NCBI GenBank assembly: GCA_035295665.1
Contig: DATGIQ010000544.1
Span: forward strand, 4,701 to 68,700
DNA from: DATGIQ01 sp035295665
Lineage (GTDB): Bacteria; Planctomycetota; Planctomycetia; Gemmatales; Gemmataceae
Length of the DNA stretch: 64,000 nt
Direction of reading: 5' to 3'
Shown here piece by piece: positions 35,385 to 43,802 of this stretch (position 1 is its first letter; each line of letters opens with the position of its first letter). The position numbers and the translations under genes are program-made. The notes below the pieces were generated by a model. It saw only the letters and a program-made list of their open reading frames with translations, did no database searches and was not told where the DNA came from.

Positions 35385-36584
35385 ATGGCCATCGAACGGA
35401 TGTGGCGTTCCCACGAACTGAAACCGACGTACGATGTTGTCATCATTGGCGCCGGCGTGCACGGCTTGGCCATCGCCTACTATCTCGGCAAACGCGGCAT
35501 CACCAATGTCGCGGTGCTTGACAAAGGCTACGTTGGTGGCGGAGCCAGCGGCCGCAACACGGCTATCATTCGCTCCAACTACCGTACGCCGCAAGGGGTG
35601 GCATTTTACAATGAAAGCGTTCATCTCTACGAGCGCCTGGCCTTGGAGCTTGACTACAATTTGATGTTTTCCCAGCAAGGACATCTCACGTTGGCCCACA
35701 CCGAGCGCAGCATCACCACCCTGCGTGAGCGTGCCGAGACCAATCGCTTGCTGGGCGTCCACAGTCACTTGATTGGTGTCGAGGAAATCGCCCGGCTGGT
35801 TCCCGGCCTCGATGTGAGTGATCGGCCGCACCAGCCGGTCCTGGCCGGGCTATACCATCCTCCCGGCGGCATCATTCGCCATGACGCCGTGGTCTGGGGC
35901 TTTGCCCGCGGTGCCGATCGGCAGGGCATCGAAATCCATCCCCACACCGAAGTCACCGCCATCTCCCTCGACAAGGGGAAGGTGGAGGGCGTAAGGACCA
36001 ACCGCGGCACGATTGCTACAGGCACCGTGGTCAATGCCACGGCCGGCTGGTGCTCGACGGTCGCTCACATGGCCGGCGTCGAATTGCCGATCGTCACCCA
36101 TCCGCTGCAAGCCCTGGTCACGGAACGTCTCAAACCGTTTCTCCATGTCGTGATCGTATCGGCGACGCTGCACGTTTATGTCAACCAGACCGATCGCGGC
36201 GAAGTGGTCATTGGCGAAGAGATCGATCCCTACGCCAGCTACAGCATGCGTTCCACGCTCCGTTTCCTGGAGACGGCCGCGGCCCATACGCTGGAGCTAT
36301 TCCCGTGTCTGGGGCGGGTGAAGGTCTTACGGCAATGGGCCGGCATCTGCGATATGCCGCCCGATTTTGCGCCGATTATTGGCCCCGTGGAGGGCGTAGA
36401 AGGATTTCTGCTCGATGTCGGCTGGGGGACGTATGGGTTCAAGGCTGGTCCCGCCGCGGGCCTGCGGGTCGCGGAGCTGATTGCAACCGGTCGGACGCCA
36501 GAAGTGATCCAGCCATTCGCACTCTCTCGTTTTGCGAATCTCCAGCCACTGGGCGAGAAGGCTGCGGCGGCGGTTTCCAGCTAA
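35385..36584 (+). CDS. soxB: Sarcosine oxidase/N-methylglutamate dehydrogenase beta-type subunit (SoxB/MgdA)
   Basis: A 399-residue FAD-dependent oxidoreductase of the DAO family. The FAD site is YDVVIIGAGVHGLAIAYYLG, followed by GGGASGRNTAIIRSNY, the signature of heterotetrameric sarcosine oxidase beta subunits. The C-terminal GWGTYGFKAGPAAGLRVAELI closes the FAD-binding fold. It carries the amine-oxidising site of the complex. ATG at 35385; ATG at 35400 is an alternative. It is separated from the other three subunit genes (30725-27012) and lies on the other strand behind the ligase gene. Its end overlaps the convergent gene by four bases. Confidence 0.92.
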   Translation: MAIERMWRSHELKPTYDVVIIGAGVHGLAIAYYLGKRGITNVAVLDKGYVGGGASGRNTAIIRSNYRTPQGVAFYNESVHLYERLALELDYNLMFSQQGHLTLAHTERSITTLRERAETNRLLGVHSHLIGVEEIARLVPGLDVSDRPHQPVLAGLYHPPGGIIRHDAVVWGFARGADRQGIEIHPHTEVTAISLDKGKVEGVRTNRGTIATGTVVNATAGWCSTVAHMAGVELPIVTHPLQALVTERLKPFLHVVIVSATLHVYVNQTDRGEVVIGEEIDPYASYSMRSTLRFLETAAAHTLELFPCLGRVKVLRQWAGICDMPPDFAPIIGPVEGVEGFLLDVGWGTYGFKAGPAAGLRVAELIATGRTPEVIQPFALSRFANLQPLGEKAAAAVSS

Positions 36585-37999
36585 GGCAGGGGTGGTTGGC
36601 GGCGGCGGTCGACGTTCCAGAGATGAAATCCCAGGTCGGTGCCCGGCGTGCCATATTTCTTGCGATCGATGTTGCCGCCATCGTCCTTGCCATCGGGTCC
36701 CAGCGAATAAATCAGCACGCCATCATCGAGCCGTAGGAAACGGAGCGGTTTGCGATCGTAAGGATCAATCGGGACTTGTGCCAGGAAGCGAGGAACTAGC
36801 TGATCGAGCGTTTCGGGCCAGGCACCGTGGGCCAAGCGGTACCGCTCCACCGCCAGCGCGGTGACGGCACAACGCAGGTCGGCGCGGCTGCGCTGGCAAG
36901 CGTCCGCCACCTTTGACACGGCCGGGATGGCTAAGCTGGCAAGCATCGTGCCGGAGTTCTGGGGCAGAGACTTCACCTTGCGATTCAATTCCTGGAATCG
37001 ATCCGGCTGTTCGTCCGGGGGCCGCTTGGCAATTTCAACGGCTTCCGTCATCAACTCCAGCTTGAGGGCGCGGTTTTGTGTCATCATCCAGCCGCCCAGC
37101 AGCGGATAGAAGATCGAACCCCCGGTGGCATTCACACTTCCGAAGCCGCGCGGGTCCCCAGCTTCCATCCAGCCGATGAGAACGTCGCCATAAGCGCGCT
37201 CGCCTCGGAGCGCATACAGCAAGATTGGCTGAGCGGCCTCGTCGGTGAACAGGTCCTGAGTCGCGGCCAAGGCGGGCTCGGACGCCTGTCCCTGCGCCAG
37301 TACACGTTCGACGCCGGTAATGGCCATCCGTTGGCACGCCATCCGCACGAGATGGGCGATCATTAGGGGTTCATCCCCGATCGAGCGGCCAGCATTGAGA
37401 ATGGCACGGCCGGAAACCAGGGCCGCGTCGGACTGTTGACTCTGAGCCAGGAGAGCCGCATCGAGCCAAAGGAGATTCGCAATCTCGCGGGGCGATTGCA
37501 CCAAGAGCCCGACAGGGCTCGACAGCGCGTTCTCCGGCGCGGTCGTAGGAAAGCGCCCGGTCCGCAGGCCAGCGAGCCGCCGAGCTTCGCCAAGGGCCGG
37601 CTGCACCCGTTTCAACTTAGCCTGCAGGCTGGTCGCTTGGGCTTCGTTGAGCGGCATGGAGGCTTGCAATTCCGCAATCACTTCGAGAAGTGTCTTGCCC
37701 GGCTCTTCCGTGGTTGAATCGTCCTGCAGCCAACCCTTCGGCAGAAGCTTGTAGGCCGCTTCTACACGGAGGGCCGCATTGTCGGCGTCGGATACCGGCG
37801 CCCGATTCCGTTCCAAATCCTCCCAGCGCCAGCCCGGGTCCAATTCGTCGGCCTGTGCGACCGCCGTCTTCAGCTGCTCGATCCCCAGCTTTCGGAAGTA
37901 ATGGTTTACCCCCAACCCAACCGAAACCACCAGGAGCAGCAGCAATCCGACGCCCAGGACAATTCGTTTGAGCCAATTTGCTGAACCTGAGTCGCCCAT
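36581..37999 (-). CDS. Hypothetical protein with N-terminal membrane anchor
   Basis: A 472-residue protein with one hydrophobic segment at about residues 12-30 (IVLGVGLLLLLVVSVGLG) and a long, mostly helical outside part. The C-terminal 90 residues have a pattern seen in many planctomycete proteins: ALAVERYRLAHGAWPETLDQL, VPIDPYDRKPLRF and YSLGPDGKDDGG. That ending resembles the C-terminal part of pseudopilin-like proteins, but no pilin signal is present. ATG at 37999. It converges on the soxB-type gene with a four-base overlap. Function unknown. Confidence 0.7.
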   Translation of the reverse strand: MGDSGSANWLKRIVLGVGLLLLLVVSVGLGVNHYFRKLGIEQLKTAVAQADELDPGWRWEDLERNRAPVSDADNAALRVEAAYKLLPKGWLQDDSTTEEPGKTLLEVIAELQASMPLNEAQATSLQAKLKRVQPALGEARRLAGLRTGRFPTTAPENALSSPVGLLVQSPREIANLLWLDAALLAQSQQSDAALVSGRAILNAGRSIGDEPLMIAHLVRMACQRMAITGVERVLAQGQASEPALAATQDLFTDEAAQPILLYALRGERAYGDVLIGWMEAGDPRGFGSVNATGGSIFYPLLGGWMMTQNRALKLELMTEAVEIAKRPPDEQPDRFQELNRKVKSLPQNSGTMLASLAIPAVSKVADACQRSRADLRCAVTALAVERYRLAHGAWPETLDQLVPRFLAQVPIDPYDRKPLRFLRLDDGVLIYSLGPDGKDDGGNIDRKKYGTPGTDLGFHLWNVDRRRQPPLP

Positions 38000-38243
38000 G
38001 GAAAATGGTCCTGTCCGTTCAACCCACCTCGCTTTTCGCCGCTCGATCGAATGACGGCCGGCTCCTTAGGCGCAATTGTATCACGACGGCTGTCACAGAA
38101 GCATGGTTTCGAAACCCTGGTTATCTGTGTCCTGCCAGCTGCATTTCGCTCGTATCTCGGGTCTTCGCTGTATACAATCACACTTCAAGTTCTCCGCTGA
38201 GCCTTTTTTCTCGTTATTACCAGGACACCGAAAGGAGCGCGTC

Positions 38244-39212
38244 GTGCAGAAATACGGGCTACTGGCAAAGGCAAGCTTACTCGCCAATATCGTGGCAATC
38301 ACCGCCATCGCCGCGGCCTGGGCCGCGGACGTCGATCCGTATGATCAATCCAGTGTGCCGCTCGAAGTACAGCCAACCGATCCGGCACTGACGAAGATCG
38401 TGCTGGTCGCCGGCAGAGCGAGCCATGGCCCTGGGGAGCATGAGTTCTTCGCCGGCTGCTCGGTCTTGATGAAGCTGCTTCAGGAAACGCCCGGCGTTTT
38501 CCCGGTCATGGCCCGAGACGGCTGGCCGAAAGACTCCAAGACGTTTGAAGGGGCCAAGTCGGTGGTCTTCTTCATGGACGGCGGCAACGGGCATCCGATC
38601 ATCCAGAAAAATCACCTGGAAGCCGTCCACAAGTTGATGGATTCCGGGGTAGGCTTTGTCAATCTCCACTATGCGGTGGAGTATCCCAAGAGCCAGGCCG
38701 AGATCATCTTGAGCTGGCTGGGCGGCTATTACGAGACCGGCTACTCCATCAATCCCCATTGGATGGCCGATCTCAAAATCCTACCCGATCATCCGATCAC
38801 CCGCGGCGTGAAGCCCTTTGTCATTCAGGACGAGTGGTACTACAACATACGCTTCCGACCGGACCTCCACGGTGTGACGCCGATCTTGAAGGCTACGCCG
38901 CCGGACGAAACCCGCCGCACACCCGACTCCAAGAAACATCCTGGACGCGAAGAGATCCTTGCCTGGGCGTTCAACCGCGACAACGGTGGCCGATCGTTTG
39001 GCTTCACCGGTGCCCATTTCCACAAGAACTGGGGCAACGAGAATTTCCGCCGTCTGGTAGTCAACGCGATCCTCTGGACCGCGAAACGGGAGGTTCCTCC
39101 GCAAGGGGCGAAGGTGGACCTGAACCCAAGCGACCTGGAGAAAAACCTCGATCGAAAAACGCCACGTAAAGCTAAGGAGCCAGCCAAGAAACCGGCCGAA
39201 AAGAACTCCTGA
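38244..39212 (+). CDS. Exported ThuA-domain protein
   Basis: A 322-residue protein with an N-terminal signal sequence (hydrophobic about residues 8-26, cleavage near AAWAADV). The body is a ThuA/trehalose-utilisation-like domain of the glutamine amidotransferase-like fold: KIVLVAGRASHGPGEHEF, then VNLHYAVEYP, GYSINPHWMADLKILPDHPIT and FGFTGAHFHKNWGNENFRRL. The C-terminus is rich in lysine, alanine and proline. GTG at 38244 follows AAAGGAG; upstream in-frame codons lack a signal sequence. ThuA proteins are linked to sugar metabolism in other bacteria; the substrate here is unknown. Confidence 0.82.
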   Translation: MQKYGLLAKASLLANIVAITAIAAAWAADVDPYDQSSVPLEVQPTDPALTKIVLVAGRASHGPGEHEFFAGCSVLMKLLQETPGVFPVMARDGWPKDSKTFEGAKSVVFFMDGGNGHPIIQKNHLEAVHKLMDSGVGFVNLHYAVEYPKSQAEIILSWLGGYYETGYSINPHWMADLKILPDHPITRGVKPFVIQDEWYYNIRFRPDLHGVTPILKATPPDETRRTPDSKKHPGREEILAWAFNRDNGGRSFGFTGAHFHKNWGNENFRRLVVNAILWTAKREVPPQGAKVDLNPSDLEKNLDRKTPRKAKEPAKKPAEKNS

Positions 39213-39354
39213 GTTCTCCTACGCTCTCCGGTCGAAGGTATTCGTCTTGTTCAGCGGCGGTTCGCAGTAACGCACGGGGCACACAAGTTCGCGGCTCTGT
39301 GAACCGCTGCTCAACGGACACTACCAACCGGAGCATGAATCAAAGGATGCCAAC

Positions 39355-40152
39355 GTGAGTGCACAACCCATTGCCGCCGAACCGTCGCCATTTGATGACG
39401 GCGAGCTGTACGATATCCTGTGCCAGGATCTCACGTATGGCATCGACTTTTACGTCGGCCTGGCACGGGAAGCGAAAGGGCCCGTTCTGGATATCGCCTG
39501 CGGGACGGGCCGAATTCTCTTGCCCTGTATGCAAGCCGGGGCCGATCTGGATGGGCTGGACCTGTACGAGCCCATGCTGAAGACGCTGCGGCGAAAAGCC
39601 GCCGACCTGCACTTGGCCCCGAACCTGTACCGGGCCGACATGTGCGACTTTCAGCTGCCGCGCCGCTATGCCCTCATCATGATCACGTTCAACGCTTTTA
39701 TCCACAACCTGACCCAAGAGGCACAGCTCGGTTGCCTGGAGCGATGCCGGCAGCATTTGGCACCCGGCGGCGTCTTGGTGTTCGACACGTTCTTCCCGGG
39801 CTTGGAATATGTCGGCCAGCCGGATAACACACGGGTGCTGGAAGGAGAGGTACGCCATCCGCAGACCGGCTTGCCAGTGCGCCTTTACGACACGCGCAGC
39901 TTCAACCGCGTCGAACAAATTCAGCGATCCATCAACGAAATCGAAATGCTCTCCGCCGATGGAACCATCCAGACGCTGCAGCGCTCGGACTTCCGGACGC
40001 GTTGGATCTACAAGAAAGAGATGGCCCTGTTGTTGCGGCTGGCCGGATTTGCCCGGTGGGAAATCTGTGGAGGTTTCGACCGCCGGCCACTCACGCAGGA
40101 GACCGACAGCATGATCGTGTTTGCTTGGCGAGACCGCCCAGTCGTTGCGTGA
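39355..40152 (+). CDS. Class I SAM-dependent methyltransferase
   Basis: A 265-residue protein with the Rossmann-like SAM site VLDIACGTGRILLPC (about residues 42-56), the acidic residue at the end of beta 2 in DLDGLDLYEP, and the motif YALIMITFNAFIHNL for beta 4. After this come FDTFFPGLEYVG and a C-terminal FTR-like half. GTG at 39355. The substrate cannot be inferred. The gene stands alone between a ThuA-like gene and the convergent repeat protein gene. Confidence 0.8.
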   Translation: MSAQPIAAEPSPFDDGELYDILCQDLTYGIDFYVGLAREAKGPVLDIACGTGRILLPCMQAGADLDGLDLYEPMLKTLRRKAADLHLAPNLYRADMCDFQLPRRYALIMITFNAFIHNLTQEAQLGCLERCRQHLAPGGVLVFDTFFPGLEYVGQPDNTRVLEGEVRHPQTGLPVRLYDTRSFNRVEQIQRSINEIEMLSADGTIQTLQRSDFRTRWIYKKEMALLLRLAGFARWEICGGFDRRPLTQETDSMIVFAWRDRPVVA

Positions 40153-40317
40153 GAGTTGCGCCGCAGTACGGCTGGTTGCGGGCCTTCCCAATTCCGGATT
40201 GTCGGGTTGTCCACGTTGGTATCTCTACCACGCGCTCGAGGGCCGGCTCTTGGTTCGAGACGATGGTGCGGAATCCGAACCGCAGGGTTTTCCGAACCGT
40301 CGGCCAACGATCTCGTG

Positions 40318-41229
40318 TCAGCTCCGACTCCGGCTCCCCATGTGCTTCATGGCGTGGCGGTGTTGTTTCAGCAGATGGAACAGCGAGAATTTGCTGTTTA
40401 GACCGCGCTGCCGTTTGGTGAGGGCGCGGTCGATCATCGCCCAGGTTTCCCCATTCATGCCTTCGATGGAGCCCGAATGCCGAGTTGGCCAGAGGCCATT
40501 GAGGCGTTTGTATTTGTCGGCCCATTTGAGAATCAAGCTCACGCTGAGCCGAGGCGGCTGTTTGGGGTTGCGTACGCCGCGGCGCTTGGCCAGGAGCCGG
40601 GCCAGCGATGACCCGCCCGGAAAGCCCCGGCGCCCCTTTTGCAGCGCGGCGTTCACGGCCGACCATGTCTCTCCGGGCGCATCGGCCACTGGACCGGTGT
40701 CGCTGGTCGGCCACCTTCCAGTACGGCGATGGTGTTCATCTACCCAGGCAAGCACCTGGACAATGGATAAGCGCGGCAAGTTTTGAATGTTCCGTACGCC
40801 GCGCTGTTTGGAGAGTAATCGGGAGAGCGAAGAATTGCCGGGAAGGCTGCGCATCCCCAGGCGGAGCGCATGATCGATGGCCTTCCAGGTCTCGCCCGAA
40901 GCCCCACGGATCGGACCCGATTCGCTGGTCGGCCAGGTTCCGGTGGAAGCGTAGTGGGCATCCGCCCAGGCCAAGATTTGCTTGGCGGTCAGACGTGGCA
41001 GGCAGCTCCGGTTGCGCACGCCACGCTGCTCGGCCAGCAGCCGGGCAAGCGAAGAGCCTCCGCGGAGCCCGCGAAGACCGATGCGCAAGGCACTGTCCAC
41101 GCGCCGCCAGGTTTCGTCCGGTGCGTCGCTGATCCGGCCAGCATTCAGGTTGGGCCAGCTGCCCGTCCGTTTGCAATGCGTATCGGCCCAGGAAAGAATG
41201 TGCGAAACGTAGAGTAGCGTGCGCGGCAT
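40318..41229 (-). CDS. Protein of four tandem 74-residue repeats, unknown function
   Basis: A 303-residue protein made almost only of four repeats of about 74 residues. Each has the frame (I/V)LxWADxHxxxxGxWP, then SGPIxxxxGETWxxIDxALRxGxRG, then GGSSLARLLAxxRGVRN. The fourth is diverged and ends in a basic tail. The protein is strongly basic, and the repeated short helices with Trp and Arg look suited to nucleic-acid binding. I do not recognise a named family. ATG at 41229. It is preceded by an AT-rich, promoter-like stretch near 41370-41400. Confidence 0.75.
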   Translation of the reverse strand: MPRTLLYVSHILSWADTHCKRTGSWPNLNAGRISDAPDETWRRVDSALRIGLRGLRGGSSLARLLAEQRGVRNRSCLPRLTAKQILAWADAHYASTGTWPTSESGPIRGASGETWKAIDHALRLGMRSLPGNSSLSRLLSKQRGVRNIQNLPRLSIVQVLAWVDEHHRRTGRWPTSDTGPVADAPGETWSAVNAALQKGRRGFPGGSSLARLLAKRRGVRNPKQPPRLSVSLILKWADKYKRLNGLWPTRHSGSIEGMNGETWAMIDRALTKRQRGLNSKFSLFHLLKQHRHAMKHMGSRSRS

Positions 41230-41414
41230 AATTATCCATCCCCGTGTCGTCAGGCGCTGGCGCCAGTGCCGTGGCCAGAACAGGGAGAGTCCCCGAAAAC
41301 TCGTGTCTTAGGGGGGCGGTATCTGGGCTTGTCCTAAGTATTGATTCTTGAAGTGTACGCGCCTTTGCGGTGTTGATCAATATAAAAATCGCGATTTGGA
41401 GAAATCTCCTTGCC

Positions 41415-42473
41415 TTAGGGGGTTCCTGGCCTGGCGGAGCGCGCGGGGGCCGTCGCTTCCAACACGACATAACCGCGTCGCTCGGCGACGGTGGCGGAGC
41501 CAAACGACGCAGCCACCAGCGGTCCGATTTGGTCGGCCTGCTTGGTCACGAGATAAAATCGGCCACCTGGCCGGAGCAACACCAACGAACGCTCGATGAA
41601 GAGTTGCGCGATCGTTCCCTGGGCGTAGTAGGGTGGGTTGGCAAGGACCACATCAAATGACCCCGCCGGCAATCCGCCCACAACACGGGATCCTGTGGCC
41701 TGGAAGCTGCTCAGACCGTTCGCTCGTGCATTGTGCTCAACCAATGCCACAGCGCGGAGATTGCTATCCACGAAGGTGACGGAGCCGGTGGGTCCACTTC
41801 TTCGGCTGGCAAAAATCCCGTTCGTTCCACAGCCGCACCCCACGTCGAGGATCCGGTCGCCCGGCTCGATCTGCATGGTCTCGACCAAGGCACGAGCGCC
41901 CGCATCGAAGCGCCCATACGAGAAGACCCCCGGCCGGGAAAGAAAGCGCAGCGACGGTCCAGCGCCGACGCAGGCCTGAAACGTCACTTCATGCCGCCGC
42001 CTCAGCCTTTCTCCTTCGCGGTGACACCAGAATACGGTTCCCTCGATCGCCGGCGTTGCGTGGACCACGCCAAAGATCTTTTTCAGCAATCCAGGGAAAA
42101 GCTGGTCGTTCTCCTGATGGGACAGGACGATGAGCAGGCCGCGCGGTTGTGCCCGAAGCACATGAAAGGCCTGTTCAACCATGTCGATCTTCAGGGCGCG
42201 CTCGCCGCCCAAGGGGGCAGGATACAGCACGGTCTGAAATACGGGCGGCAAATCCCATAAGTCGGGAGCAGCGACGACCTGTGCGTCAACGTTACGGCGA
42301 CGAAGCTCGGTGCGCAGCCGGTCGGCCTGGTAGAGATCCATCTGGTAACAGGTTGAGGATTCAACTTGCACTTCGGCGAGGAGGTGGGCCACCGCGCCGG
42401 GAACCCCGAGCGCTACCGCCAGTGGCGGCCGAAGCTTATTCCGGAGGACCAGAGTCCCGCTCTGCCGCTCCAT
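41415..42473 (-). CDS. RsmC/RlmG-like rRNA guanine-N2 methyltransferase
   Basis: About 352 residues. The N-terminal half lacks SAM motifs, as in the duplicated RsmC fold. The C-terminal half has FSYGRFDAGARALVETM, the SAM site ILDVGCGCGTNGIFAS (about 210-225) and the catalytic NPPYYAQG. RsmC-type enzymes methylate guanine N2 in 16S or 23S rRNA. ATG at 42473 lies 13 bases after the ZIP transporter stop and follows GAGGGTCTCC; the frame is open upstream into the ZIP gene, so an overlapping start up to 42563 is possible. Confidence 0.82.
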   Translation of the reverse strand: MERQSGTLVLRNKLRPPLAVALGVPGAVAHLLAEVQVESSTCYQMDLYQADRLRTELRRRNVDAQVVAAPDLWDLPPVFQTVLYPAPLGGERALKIDMVEQAFHVLRAQPRGLLIVLSHQENDQLFPGLLKKIFGVVHATPAIEGTVFWCHREGERLRRRHEVTFQACVGAGPSLRFLSRPGVFSYGRFDAGARALVETMQIEPGDRILDVGCGCGTNGIFASRRSGPTGSVTFVDSNLRAVALVEHNARANGLSSFQATGSRVVGGLPAGSFDVVLANPPYYAQGTIAQLFIERSLVLLRPGGRFYLVTKQADQIGPLVAASFGSATVAERRGYVVLEATAPARSARPGTP

Positions 42474-42486
42474 GACTCGGAGACCC

Positions 42487-43506
42487 TCAGGGGTGCGGAT
42501 GGCCCGGATGTTCCCCTTTGTGATCGCCTCCCGGGTCCTGATCATGATCCGCATCGTGTGCATGGCCGGGACCGGTCATTTGGGCACCATGTGGGCGCTC
42601 GGCCTGGGTGTGCCCTTCCTCTTCCAGCAGAGCGATGCCGCCCATCAAGGCGACGCCGGAAGTCAGAGCAAGAAATAGCGCCAGGCGATCATGGCGGTGA
42701 AACTGGACTTCGGGCAAGAGGTCCGACAGGGCGATAAACAGAAACGTCCCCGCCGAAAATGCCAGGGCTGCACCGGTAAGTTGTGATTGCAAATCTTCTC
42801 GGATCGCACCTCGCGTCAGAAAGAACGCCACGACCCCCACCGGCACCATCAGTGCAAAGCCAAGTTGCACCAGCCCGACCTTGGACCGGCTCACGCCCTT
42901 GCGGCTCAACACGGTGGAGATGGCCAGGGCATCGGCGGGTTTGTGCAGGACGATCGCCAAGAACATGGCAAAGCCCGGAAGGACCCAGCCGAAAAAGGTC
43001 CCTTTCTCTGCAATGTCCGAACCGGCTTGAACGGCTCCGGCCAAGCCCACCCCGTTCATGAAGGTATGAATGGTTAAGCCCACCACAGCCATCCATCCGG
43101 CCACCGCCGGCGCTGCGGCTCGGTGATCATGATGCTCAGGCGCCGGGTGGAGATACTTGTGCTCGGACTCCTCATCGTGGCAGTGAACCTGGGATTCTTT
43201 GCCGTGGTGGTGGTGATGATGGCCACCGCCATCCATTTCGTGGCTATGAGGAGCAATAAAGCGTTCAATACAAAACAACCCGACCACGCCGAGAGCCATC
43301 CACCAACCGAACAGCGACCCAGCGTGTTCCATGGCCTCCGGCATGACGTGGAAAAACGAAGCCCCGAGCATGACCCCTGCCGAGAGACTGAGGTAAAACT
43401 GAAGCCGGCTGTGCGTAACCCGCCCGCGGAAGGGCAAGTGGCCGCCCAGCAGAGACGCAATGGGAATGAGCACGCTGTAAAGCCACAACCAGGAACTCTC
43501 GGTCAT
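42487..43506 (-). CDS. ZIP-family divalent metal transporter
   Basis: A 339-residue membrane protein. About eight hydrophobic helices are visible. The long loop after the third is rich in histidine (HSHEMDGGGHHHHHHGK and later HCHDEESEHKY). The metal-path helices carry GLTIHTFMNGVGLAGAV and VLHKPADALAIS, as in ZIP proteins. The C-terminal tail is also rich in His and Asp (HAHDADHDQD). It probably imports zinc, iron or manganese. ATG at 43506; GTG at 43518 is an alternative. A candidate operator lies 50 bases upstream. The RsmC-like gene follows in the same operon. Confidence 0.9.
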   Translation of the reverse strand: MTESSWLWLYSVLIPIASLLGGHLPFRGRVTHSRLQFYLSLSAGVMLGASFFHVMPEAMEHAGSLFGWWMALGVVGLFCIERFIAPHSHEMDGGGHHHHHHGKESQVHCHDEESEHKYLHPAPEHHDHRAAAPAVAGWMAVVGLTIHTFMNGVGLAGAVQAGSDIAEKGTFFGWVLPGFAMFLAIVLHKPADALAISTVLSRKGVSRSKVGLVQLGFALMVPVGVVAFFLTRGAIREDLQSQLTGAALAFSAGTFLFIALSDLLPEVQFHRHDRLALFLALTSGVALMGGIALLEEEGHTQAERPHGAQMTGPGHAHDADHDQDPGGDHKGEHPGHPHP

Positions 43507-43556
43507 GATCCGATCCACTCTTGCACAGGAATTGCGGAGGCCACCGTGAACACTCC

Positions 43557-43575
43557 GGTAATACTAAATAATACC
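43557..43575 (-). promoter_or_regulatory. AT-rich imperfect palindrome upstream of the ZIP gene, candidate operator
   Basis: The 19 bases GGTAATACTAAATAATACC form an imperfect palindrome in an otherwise GC-rich region, 51 bases before the transporter start. It resembles the style of Fur- or Zur-type boxes (TAATA/TATTA). A Fur-family gene (56265) and a DtxR-type gene (10944) lie in the same window. No regulator can be assigned. Confidence 0.4.
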
Positions 43576-43802
43576 ACAAGCAAGTCAAGGGTTTAAGGCG
43601 GCGGCAGAAGCATCCACGTTTTTTCCGCGTCCTCGCCCGGACGGGATGATTCTCGTCCTCTCCCACCACACAGACCGCTCGAAGAAAAGGACCGGCGTTG
43701 CCGGGCCGAACCGGCCACGTGCGTTGCCGGCCCACAAGCCATGCGGTACCATTCACGGGGTTCGCAGCGTTGGACAAACGCGGGCTAACCGATGGAGGAA
43801 TC

